Assembly (NCBI GenBank): GCA_037952775.1
Contig: JBANAY010000003.1
Location: 35,154,001-35,218,000 of the forward strand
Source of the DNA: Clonostachys chloroleuca
Taxonomy: Eukaryota; Ascomycota; Sordariomycetes; Hypocreales; Bionectriaceae
Direction: 5' to 3'
Length of the DNA: 64,000 nt
Shown here one piece after another: positions 33,440 through 43,771 of this stretch. Numbering within the stretch: position 1 is the stretch's first letter; the number at the start of each line of letters is the position of its first letter. Under the pieces are notes generated by a model. The model worked only from the letters and a program-made list of their open reading frames with translations, was not told where the DNA came from and ran no database searches. Made by a program: the position numbers and the translations under genes.

Positions 33440-33897
33440 CAACTCTCCCCAAGTTTACCCATCCAAGTAGGTAACAGAAAGTATGAGACATCGAGCTAGG
33501 CAGCACTTTATCTCGAGAAGAGTCTTCGTATAATGACCGGAATGATAAAACCAGAGATAGCGATCTAAATTGAGAAATTCCAGTGTATAGTAATGCGAAT
33601 ACATGTCATTTACATATCATTTTATTTCGAAAATACGAAAGTACCAGACAGGGGGAAAAGCAGGATAATGTTGACTGTATTGATGTTGATATCACGCGGT
33701 CGCGATAACCTAGCATCAAAGTCCAATCTCGCTACTTAAAAAAGGAAACTTGGAAATGAAATCAGACAAATTTAATGCACCTACTTGCTGCAAAACGCGT
33801 CCGGCCAACAAATAAAAGAAGGATGCTGCGGCTGTGGTTGGCTCGATGGCTCGCCGAGACTTGCATTTATCCGAGCTGATATCCATCGCGTAATTGC
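33440..33897. other. Intergenic region, bZIP 3' flank / SRR1-like promoter
   Basis: 458 bp between two genes on the same strand. No gene, repeat or clear regulatory motif is visible. Confidence 0.45.
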
Positions 33898-35460
33898 ATG
33901 TCCCTGAACATACCCTATCTCCGCTCGATCAGTCCCGTCTCAGCCAACATGCTCCTCGCAGACACCAAAACAAACATAAGCATCGGCGCGGCATCAACAC
34001 GTAGCTCGATTGGAACAATGGACGCTGATGACGCCAGTGACTGTAGCTATGGAAGCATGGAGGCGACCCAATCTGAGGTGGAGGAAAATGTCCGCCGCCT
34101 CAACGACAACACCAACCTCTCCCCAAGGGAAATGAAAATGGCCCAGTACGTGAAAGATCTGTATGCTTCGGGCGCCCGTCTCTGGACGAAGGAGATGTTT
34201 CGCAAAATCGAGGCAGATCTAGCCAAGGAGCCCTATCCTGAGGAGGTCATGATTCGGAGCAGTAAGTCATCTCACCTCACCCCAGCCTCTCTCCTAGGTT
34301 TGGCCACTTCGGACGTGAACACTGACGTCAGATCCTCTCTTTCCTCTTAGTGAATGGCGTTGAGGCGTCCGTAAGAGTCCCAACCGGGGTCAATTCTCAT
34401 AAGACCAAGGACCATCCGGCGTACCATACAAAGGGCTACATTTACGGCCCCTGGTAAGTCATCTCTTGCGCACCACAAATATTGAAACTTTCTTGCTTAG
34501 TCAGAATCCTCGACATCAGGCACCCAGCTGTCAATTTCAACACGTATCAGGATCTTTTGAACGACACGAAGAACAGATACACCGGCTACTGGGATGAGAA
34601 AGAATCCGAAAAGGATGAGCCCTTGGCCGAGAAGGATCAGGTCGCGATTACCCGAGCGCTTAGTTTGTACGAAAGTAGACAAAGTCATCGTTCCAACGAC
34701 ATCATCGAATACTCCCTTCTCAAAGATATCTGGGACGAAAACTGGGGCAATTGGACGAAGAGCAAGGTCTGCAACGAGCTGGCAGATACAATCGCGGGAA
34801 TGTCCAATGTTGCCACCACTATCGACAAAGTGGTCTGCTTCGGATTAGGGTCATTCTCAGGTTCAGATGATTGCGAGAAGAAGAAAGATGGTGAATCAGA
34901 CGGCACGCCGGTGCGTAGGACCATGACTCAACATGCAGCTGCGCTCACGATGGCAATGGAGTTCGGAAAGCGAGTTGGCAAAGGCCCTTTAAAGGTCTAT
35001 ACGCAGGACCCAGCATATACAGACGCAGAGAAGCAGATACTGCGAGATTTTGGGATTGAGGTTCTGGGAGGCTCTGGGGCTCTCGGCTTCACATATGTGG
35101 ACAGTGATACACTGGTCTTCTCGATTGCCCCCAACATCCCGGTTAGGCAAATCGTAGCCGACATTGCGAGACCAGCAGCGATGGTGTGGTGCACAGTTGA
35201 GCCAGAAGGAGTGGCCTCTCCCAAATGGCACGTCGAAAATTTCGGTGGCAAGTGGTATTCTGTCGCGTATGTATCACGCTTCTTCCATACTCTCTCTATG
35301 CCACGAGGTGATGGACTAACCATAGCATACATGTAGCCCTTGGTCAACGGATCCAGACTCTCCCCGCACTCGGGAATTAGTTGATAGCTACACGGTATAT
35401 AAATTCCCGCGAGACGAACGAATATTTGGCGATCCTACTATATATGTACGGTCCGATTAG
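33898..35460 (+). CDS. SRR1-like domain protein
   Basis: Four exons: 33898-34261, 34351-34453, 34520-35266 and 35337-35460, giving 445 residues in phase. The domain is seen at residues about 255-385: VVCFGLGSFSG, QHAAALTMAMEFGKR, VYTQDPAYTDAEKQILRDFGIEVL, DSDTLVFSIAPNIPVRQIVADIARPAAMVW. This matches the SRR1 family (plant SENSITIVITY TO RED LIGHT REDUCED 1 and yeast BER1 relatives). Its molecular role is poorly known; roles in light/circadian signalling and microtubule or stress responses are reported. The last exon supplies a conserved-looking tail (FGDPTIYV). The acceptor of intron 2 is uncertain: 34520 keeps phase, while nearer AGs at 34500 and 34504 give a shift or a stop. The N-terminus is acidic and low-complexity. 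Confidence 0.82.
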
Positions 35461-36065
35461 AACGAAGTTGAATCGTGAAGGGGGCAGTCCCTCACGAACT
35501 TGGTTCAACTTGTTATCTGTTCTATCGTTTCTGTATGAACAAAATAATGAAAGTCTCTTCACCTTGAACTCAGGGGTATCTAGTTTCAATGATGTTCTTT
35601 CAGGTGATTGAAGTTAGAGCTCCTGAGACGCGTGTTGCTGCATGGTGAGATCAATGTCATGCCTTGAATTCAGGGATATAACCAGGAGTCATCCCGGGTG
35701 ACCTCTTTAGAAATATGGTTCGTAGATCGGTTTTAACGGACCAAACTCATAAATATCCAGTAGCCCATAATTGGTCAGCTTAGGTTTATGCTGGTTACCA
35801 CTGCTGTAGTTCCGTAGTAAGCCGACTCTACGCTAAGCCGAGACTCTGATGCCTGCAGAATCCTTCCGATAATCGGACATCCAACGTGCGTCGTCAGTAA
35901 CATTTCCTCACTAGGTTTGCATCCCATTGAGTATCGGAAGCACTTTTATAACCCAAATTTATAACTACCAATCTATCCACATTCTATTCAATCTTTCCTT
36001 GAATGATTACCCGGTGACCCAAGCTTTCCCCTCCATAACCGACTTTTTCAATTTGCTACTACTCG
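35461..36065. other. Intergenic region upstream of the GNAT gene
   Basis: 605 bp with no gene. A TTTATAA element at 35945-35951, about 115 bp before the next start codon, may be its TATA box. Confidence 0.45.
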
Positions 36066-36617
36066 ATGGAGAGCCCCTTGAAAGATAAGAAACAGCCTAC
36101 GTCTGTCAGTATTCGGCAGGCTTCGGAACCCGGTGACATTGATGAAGTCCGAAAATGCTTCCAAGTCTATACGACATGGCTTGACGAAGATATATCCTTC
36201 CAAAACTTTGACGCCGAGTTTCAAGGACTCCCCGGGAAATATGCACCGCCATCGGGAGCACTACTTCTAGCTCTCGATCCGGACACTGGAGCGATCCTTG
36301 GCTGTGTTGCCATGAGGCCACTACAATTAGAACAGCAATATCTCTCGCAACGCCAATCTAATGCTCGACTCTGCGAGATGAAACGGTTATTTGTATATCC
36401 TGAAGCAAGGGGCAGACAGGTTTCAAGAGCTCTGGTGAGGGAGGTCGTGAAACGAGCGGCAGAGGCGGGCTATGACGAGATATTACTGGACACTTTGGGA
36501 AAGATGCAAGCGGCTATCAATCTCTACATCTCTGAGGGATTTGAGGAGACAGCTCCGTACACGTTCAATAGCCTCGAGGGGGCTATGTTTTTCACCAAAA
36601 AGCTCAAGGTGGCTTAA
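36066..36617 (+). CDS. GNAT-family N-acetyltransferase
   Basis: An intronless frame of 183 residues. The GNAT fold is clear: ILGCVAMRPL (strands 2-3), CEMKRLFVYPEARGRQVSRALV (motif A, acetyl-CoA pyrophosphate loop of the R/Q-x2-G-x-G/A kind, here RGRQVS), and INLYISEGFEETAPY (motif B with the typical Tyr and GF). It transfers acetyl from acetyl-CoA to an amine; the substrate is unknown. There is no targeting sequence, so the enzyme is probably cytosolic. The motif A loop lacks one of its usual glycines, which may lower cofactor affinity. Confidence 0.9.
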   Translation: MESPLKDKKQPTSVSIRQASEPGDIDEVRKCFQVYTTWLDEDISFQNFDAEFQGLPGKYAPPSGALLLALDPDTGAILGCVAMRPLQLEQQYLSQRQSNARLCEMKRLFVYPEARGRQVSRALVREVVKRAAEAGYDEILLDTLGKMQAAINLYISEGFEETAPYTFNSLEGAMFFTKKLKVA

Positions 36618-37759
36618 TTCGCCGCTTAAGACACTAGGGGCTAAAAGAAGACGATCGTATGAGATTGGGGGCGAGGATATGCTTATCATGTGTGAGCCGA
36701 TTTTAAACGCAATGTCCAATCGGTATAGTTACCTGGGCATAGACGTGTGAAAGCCTAGAATGCGCCAGGATTATGCAATAGCTTGACGATCGATCTACCA
36801 TACAAACAACTCCATCTGAGAGTTTGCATAATATTTGCGTCCCAATTTAATGGATGCATGTGTACTCCTATCAAAATTAGTTTCCCCTTTTAAAGGTAGC
36901 ACGCTGCCTTCCGGTCAACATGAAGCAACTCTGCCACGGTGTAATACTAATCAAATGTAAGTCTAACGAAAGAGAGAGCCATAGCTATGATTCAGAATAC
37001 ATATAAAGGGGGAACTTGAAAGTCGTACATATTAAATGGGCCGCTTCGGAATAGCCGGGATATAAGTGAGGATGGTTTCATATTACTTCAAGGATAGTCG
37101 GAAAACTTAGAGTTAACCCGCAATTGTTGCTATCTTCAGGTGGTTTCGATCCTACGGTAGTTGATACGTCAATTCTCTTAAAATCGATACGGAAACATAT
37201 TCATATCACTTATCTCTGTTTCAGCACGTTCTTGGTCGTCCGTTTTGGGTCGGGACGGCGCATACTATGCGTAGTGGCAAACCGCCAAGATCTCTCGTAA
37301 ACCGTTAAATCGAGTCATGAAAGCGGCCGTTCCAGTGGCGGGTTTGTGGAGACCGGCCGTATAATATGAGACGATGATAAAGCATGGAATATCATTCTAA
37401 TGTATTTTCGGCAGGCGGCAACTACCGAGTCGGTAGAGAACGTTTCTATGGGCTGGTTTACGAGGACCCGCTCACAAAACCTCCAGCCGTGGCCTTGGGA
37501 TGAGGGTCCAAGTTCAAAATTAGGCAAGAGTGAGTCCCATTTATCACTTTTAATTAGAGGAGTTTCACGTTCGCGGAAAGGAACAGCTTCTTGGCTCGTG
37601 GCTCGTATGTTGGTCGGCCCTATTATATTTACAGACCCTGGCTGAGTGGTTGGCCTACATGGGCCTGGTCTCTTCTCTGGTACAAAAGCAGACCGCAGCT
37701 ACGGCAGTCACGTCGTAGGTCACTCAAACTCTACTGTTCAACCTGAAATTCTTCGAGTC
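36618..37759. other. Intergenic region upstream of the alpha-1,3-glucanase
   Basis: 1.1 kb with no supported gene. It contains the glucanase promoter in its last few hundred bases (TATTATATTT at about 37620). No repeats are seen. Confidence 0.5.
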
Positions 37760-39892
37760 ATGTTGTTCAAAACCGTGATTCTGGGGCTTCTCGCCTCAGT
37801 TGGGCAGGCCCTTAGCGTTAACAACGATGCCGCCTCTTTGCAGAGGCGTGCGTCGTCCGCTGATCGATTGGTCTTTTGCCATTTTATGGTATGCTACAGC
37901 TTTTTTTATGCATAAAGTCAGCCAAGTTGACCGCTATTGCTAGATGGGCATTATTGGTGATCGTACCAGCGCCGCAGACTACGACGACGATATGCGCCGC
38001 GCCAAAGATGCAGGCATCGATGCTTTTGCCCTCAACATCGGCACTAATTCAAACGTCGACCAACAGCTCGGGTATGCCTACCAATCAGCAGCCAACAACG
38101 GCATGAAGGTCTTCATCTCCTTCGACTTCAACTGGTTCAAGCCCGGCAACGACGCCGCCACCGTGGGTCGCATGATCGCTCAGTACGGCAGCCAGCCAGG
38201 ACAGCTCATAGTTGATAACCGCATTTTCGCATCCACTTTCGCAGGAGACGGCCTTGATGTCAACGCTGTGAAATCTGCTGCTGGTTCAGACGTCTTCTTC
38301 GTTCCCAACTTCCATCCTGAGCAAAGCTCTGCTGGTTCTGTCGATGGAGCCTTCAACTGGATGGTAGGTGTGCTCAATCCAGTCCACAAAGCGAAACAAC
38401 TAATCAAAGCTTGCAGGGATGGGCTAGTGATGGGTACAACAAGGCACCCAAGGCTGGCCAGTCAGTCAGCGTTGCCGATGGAGACAACAAATACCTGAAC
38501 TGGCTTGGCGGCAAGCCTTATATGGCTCGTGAGCAAATATCAACTCTCTTAAATTCTTGGAACAATCCCGTTAACACCTTCCAGCCGTTTCACCCTGGTT
38601 CTTTACGCACTACGGACCGGTAAATATTAAACTCATTGGTTCTTCCTGGAGCTGTTGCTAACTTGTACTCCAGGAGGTCAGTTACAGCAAGAACTGGGTC
38701 TTCCCTGGTGGTTCCTTGATTTTCGATCGCTGGAATGAGGTCCTGCAGAAAGGATTCCCTATGATTGAGATTGTCACATGGAACGACTATGGCGAGTCCC
38801 ACTACATCGGTCCCTTGAGCTCGCTTCACTATGACGATGGTAACTCCAAGTGGACTAACGACATGTGCGTATAGGTGTCCCCAAGAATTTAAGAATGAAC
38901 TGACCTCGATAGGCCCCACAACGGCTGGCTCGATCTCTCCAAGCCCTACATTGCTGCCTACAAGAACAAGGATACATCCGTCAACAAGTATATCACCAAG
39001 GACCAGATTATCTACTGGTATAGACGTACCCTCAAGAGCCTTGACTGCGACGCCACCGACACTACCTCGAACCGCCCCGTAGAGGGCAACGAAAACTACT
39101 TCATGGGTCGTCCAGATGGTTGGGATACTATGGATGATGTCGTCTACGTTGTGACCATGCTCACCCAGGCTGGACAACTCACCGTCACCTCTGGCAGCCA
39201 GACCGTCGTCAAGGAGGTTCCCGCCGGTGCCAATCTGATCGAAGTCCCCGCTGCTATCGGACAGCAAAAGTTCAGCCTCTCGCGAGACGGCCAGGTTGTC
39301 CTCGAAGATACCTCCAAGATGGATATTTCCAACGTCTGCCCTTGCGGACTGTACAACTTCAATGCCTACGTCGGAACTGTCCCCGCCGGCTTTGATGACC
39401 CCCTAGGACCGGACGGCCTAAACTCTCTCACTAACGGACTCATTGTCACTACGTGCTCTCCTCAACCGTCTCTTGGAACCAACCCTCCCACGCAAACCGG
39501 AGGTGGCGGTGGTAATGGGGGTAGCACTACCGCTGCGCCAGCTCCTACAAGCAACCCAGGCACCGGCCGTAAGTCTCATGCTTCACAAGATCCTACTTTC
39601 CCCGGTGGACAAGCTTTGGCTAACTCATATTGACAACGCAGAGTGCAACGGCGGCACCATTGCTGACGGCGAGACGGAGAACTACAAGGGTCTTTGCAGC
39701 TTTACCTGCGCCTATGGATACTGCCCTACCGGCCCATGCAAGTGTACCTCCAATGGAACTCCCGGAACCCCTCCAGCATACAGTGGACGTGACGGATGCC
39801 CTGCTCCTGGCTTGGGCGATGCCTACAAGGGTCTCTGTAGCTACACTTGCAGTCACGGCTACTGCCCTCAAGGCGCATGCCAATACTGTTAA
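37760..39892 (+). CDS. Alpha-1,3-glucanase (mutanase), GH71 with CBM24-like C-terminus
   Basis: Seven exons in phase: 37760-37888, 37944-38363, 38417-38528, 38585-38619, 38674-38864, 38913-39568 and 39642-39892; introns are 48-73 nt. They give 597 residues. Residues 1-18 are a signal peptide, followed by a possible Kex2 site (QRRAS). GH71 landmarks: HFMMGIIGDR, DAFALNIG, KVFISFDFNWF, FFVPNFHPEQ, SPWFFTHYGP (created by a 35-nt exon) and TWNDYGESHYIGP. A Gly/Ser/Thr linker at about 495-520 leads to two copies of a GLCSxTCxxGYCPxGxC module, as in CBM24 alpha-1,3-glucan binding. It hydrolyses alpha-1,3-glucan of fungal walls, for remodelling, autolysis or attack on other fungi. Confidence 0.95.
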
Positions 39893-40289
39893 GATGATTA
39901 AACCCTCCATATATGAAGTCATCAACTTCCTGGTGGATAAGCGCATATAGTCGAGTATATATAAATAGCCCCCAGTTAAAGGGGGGGTTCGAAATAATGA
40001 TCTAGAGTTACTTCCATAAGCGTGCTTAGAGGGTTGAGATGATATCTTGCTCCTTCGTGGACTTGGGCTTGGACGAAGAATCTGCATAGCCAAATTTTTC
40101 CTGCTTGGATTATACACCCCAGGGAAATTACTATCCCTCCAATTCCGATAATAGCTAGTGTACGTGCCGAACCTCAACAATGCCCTATCCTTCTGTAAAG
40201 GTCATGCTCGTTGTATCTTGCTGGATCCAGTGGTCGCAGATGAATCCGTGAGCCTGTACCAAGTGGTCGATTCTGGCCACCACACTCCA
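39893..40289. other. Intergenic region, glucanase 3' flank
   Basis: 397 bp between the glucanase stop and the first recognisable part of the GH115 relic. The start of the relic may lie here, decayed beyond recognition. Confidence 0.45.
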
Positions 40290-43250
40290 AAGCGGCTTGA
40301 GTGACTATGCTCTCGCTTCTTCCTCCATAGCCCCCAAGATATGAATCGCAAAGAATGACCATTCTAGTGTCAAGCGTGCTGCATCCGACTTGGCCGTCGA
40401 CTTTGGCCGAGTCACTGGCAAAAATGGCACTATTGAAACCAGGGAAACCCTCGATGAATCAGCGAGTCCTCTTGTCGTTGCTGGCACCATTGGCCAGTCG
40501 ACGCTCGTGGACGAGCTTGTCGCAGGGGGAGCTTGATGTTTCCAGCGTCGTGGGAAAATGGAAAGCATATACGTCTGCACTTGTTGAGAACTCCGCCCCT
40601 GGAATCTCGTGGGCGCTCATCATCGCCGGAAGTGATCATCGTGGCACGACCTAAGGCCTTTATAACAGCTCCGAAACTATTGGTATTTCACCCTGGAATC
40701 ATTGGACAGACGTGGCACACAAGGAAAAGAAGGCATTTGGGTGCAAGACACGCAGGTGATCCAGAAGCCTCCGAGTGTCAAATATAGGAGTATATACATC
40801 AACGATAAGTCCCCTGGCTTGGACTCGTAGGCGAAGAAGACATTTGGCGGCAACCCCATATTCAAAAACGCATTTTATAATAATGTCTTTGAGTTGATAC
40901 TTCGTCTCAAGGCAAACTACCTATGGCCGGCAATGTGGTCCAGCGGATTCTATGTCGATGATTAAGATAATGGACCTCTCGCCGAGGAATATGGTGTATA
41001 TATGGGGACTAACCAATATGAGCCCATGGCGCGTTCCGAGCGTGAGCAAAAAGCCGAGATTCAAGGCGGCTGGAACTGGGTCGGCAATAAGGCAGAGATT
41101 ACAGAATTCTTTAGAGGTGGAGCTGAACACGCCGTTCAGTGGGACAGTCTATACCCTCGGCATGAGAGGAGAGGGCGATGCCGAATTCCCAACTCTGACG
41201 GCAGACGCGCTTGAAAACGCAAAGCATCAAGGCCGAGCAAGACATTCTCTCAGACGCCTACAACACCACTGATCTTTTATCTGTGCCGCAGGCTTGGGTT
41301 CTATACAAGATCGTCTCCAACCTTTGCCCTTCTTCCTTGGTGCCGTATCTTCAGACTCTGTTGTCACCAGGAAGTAGGAAAGTATTTCCAAGCTGATATG
41401 AAGGTGGCCCGACGACATTATCCTTCTGTGGACGGATGACAACAGCGGAAACATCATGCGCACGCCTCTCTCCAACGAGACTAGCCGATCAGGCGGCGCC
41501 GGTGTGTATCATCACTTTGACTATATCGGCATACCGCGCAACTACAAGTGGATCAACACCATCCAGCTGATCAAGACGTGGGAGCAAATGCAACTAGCAT
41601 ATGAGAAGGGCGCGCGAAGCCTCTGGATCGCCAATGTTGGCGACATTAAGCCGTTGGTACGATCAACCATTTACAGATTTCAATATTGTGCTCATACTCT
41701 CAGTTGCTAACATATCAGTGCACAGGAAATTCCCACCACCCACTTTCTTGACATGGCCTACGACATGGACCGGCACAGCAAACCAGATAGCGTGACTCGA
41801 TAGCTCAAGAGCTGGGCCACGCGAGAGTTTGGGCCGTCTGTAGCAGACGATACCGCCGAGATCATCAACACCTACGGCAAGCTCATCGTCCGCTGCAAGT
41901 ACAAGCTCCTCAGCCGGTCGCCGTTTGTGTACAGCACCGCCTTTTGCAACGAGGCGGAGCATGTACTGCAGGAGTGAGCACGCCCTTCTGTCCAAGACGC
42001 AATCTGCGCACGACGGGCTTGAGACTGAGCACCATAACGCCTTTTTCGAAATGGTCCTGCACCCTGTCCTGGCAGGCAAAACTGTGGTAGAGTTATACAT
42101 CAAGGCAACCCTGAGCGCCTGGTATAACAAGCAGCGGCGGACGAGCGCCGACAAGTTGGCCGATGATGTGTTCCGCCTCTTTGACGAGGATTCGCAGATT
42201 ACAGACCGATTCCATGCCTTGAGCGGTGACAAGTGGGATCTTATTATGCAGCAGGTTCACATTGGCTATGACAACTGGAACGACCCTCCCGAGAACCGGA
42301 TGCCAAATGTCAGTTATCACACCCAAGCCAACGTCCCGAAGTCAGGCATCATAGGTGTCAGTGTCCAAGGCAGCAGCCAGAGCGCCCCGGGTGACCCTGA
42401 AACTACTCTCCTAGCAATGAACCCGTACATGTCCCAAACAGAGAGGCGCTACCTCGACATTTTCACACGGAACAACGGCACGTTTTCCTTCTGCGCGACC
42501 TCCAACGTCTCCTACGTGAATGTGAGCAACTCTTCCGGAACATTCTCCGCCCCCAACGGGCCGACCGACCTGCGCAACTACATCGAAGTCGACTAGGCAA
42601 GTGCACCTCCGGGCCTGAGCTGGGCCGGCATCAAGATCCAGCCGATCGATGCACCAGGGAGCTGGAACATCACTGCTAAACTCCCAGTAAACAAGACATC
42701 CGTCCCTATCTCGATCTCAGGCTACGTCGAGTCCGGCGGCGTGGTCTCGATCGAGGCCGAGCACTTCGCCAGCTCCGAGACGAAGGGTGGGCTCTCGTAC
42801 ATCAAGCTTCCTCACTACGGACGCACCCTCTCCGGGATGAAACTCTGGCCCGTCACCGCACTCTCGCAGGATCCGTCCACGGCCCCGAAGCTAACCTACT
42901 CGTTCCACAGCTTCACCTCGAGTGAAAACGCGAGAGTCATCTTGTTCCTCGGAGGTTCCACCAACCATGACCCTTCGCGGCCTTTGAAACTAGCCTTCTC
43001 CATCGATGGTGGAACATCCACGACCGTCAGACCGGTCCCAGACACGCCAATGGGTCAGAACCCGTCAGGCTGGACCGAGGCCACAGTGGCAGGAGGCTGG
43101 ACTTCGTCCATCACCGTGAGCATTGCAGCAGGATCCCACGAGCTCTCACTGTGGCTTTTGGAACCCGGCGTTGTTGTGCAAAAGGTCGTAGTTGATCTCG
43201 GTGGCTTCAAGAAGAGCGGGCGGGGGCCACTAGAAAGTCTGAAGGTATGA
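40290..43250 (+). pseudogene. GH115 alpha-glucuronidase, decayed pseudogene
   Basis: Fragments in all three plus-strand frames, in the right order, spell a nearly full-length GH115 enzyme (family about 950-1000 residues). Landmarks: SSVKRAASDLAVDFGRVTG, WALIIAGSDHRGTT, LILRLKANYLWPAMW, GVYMGTNQYEPMARSEREQ, TLGMRGEGDAEFP, IILLWTDDNSGNI, HHFDYIGIPRNYKWINTI, then AFFEMVLHPVLAGKTVVELY and a C-terminal VVSIEAEHF domain. Stops interrupt it at 40342 (TGA), 40652 (TAA), 40828 (TAG), 40973 (TAA), 41399 (TGA), 41801 (TAG) and 42594 (TAG). Frame changes occur near 40530, 41100-41160 and 41970. The 3' third is best kept. Intact relatives remove (methyl)glucuronic acid from glucuronoxylan. Confidence 0.88.
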
Positions 43251-43771
43251 AGAGTTATACTACTCCCGTTCCCAAGGTGGCGATTTGCCCTTTTTGACCT
43301 GAGTGAGCGGCATATTTTCAACAGTCAAAGTAGGGAAGGTGAAAGATTGTTGGTGAGAAGTTAGGAGGTTTATCATAGTTAAATCTGCCGCATCTCTTGC
43401 CGATGATATAAAGTCTAGAAATACGCAACAGGCTTTAGTCAGAGCCAACTTAGTATCAAAGTCAACTGTTTTTACCCTCTAAATAGTTGAATCTCAAGAA
43501 AGAGCTTCTGCAAGGATACCATTGTTAGAAAGCGCAAACAGAGACTCCTGTTGAAATCGTAGTGTGATACAGGGTAGGCCATTACTAATGCCTGGCCGAT
43601 GGCTGCACCGGTGAAACAGCCTGGCGATCGCCGCAAAGCACTAAAATCAAGCGCTAAGTTATTGAGGAAAAAGCAAACAGCCGTCAGTTAAAAGGGGCAC
43701 AAACACTCGTCAACCGTTCCCTTCTCGGTGTGTTCAGCATTCCTACATAGCGTGAACTCGATGATGACTCG
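43251..43771. other. Intergenic region upstream of the MutY-type gene
   Basis: 521 bp with no gene or repeat seen. It should contain the promoter of the adenine glycosylase gene. Confidence 0.45.

Noticed and set aside
42741..43250. A stand-alone 169-residue gene
   Set aside because: It is in frame with, and continues, the C-terminal domain of the GH115 relic after the stop at 42594.
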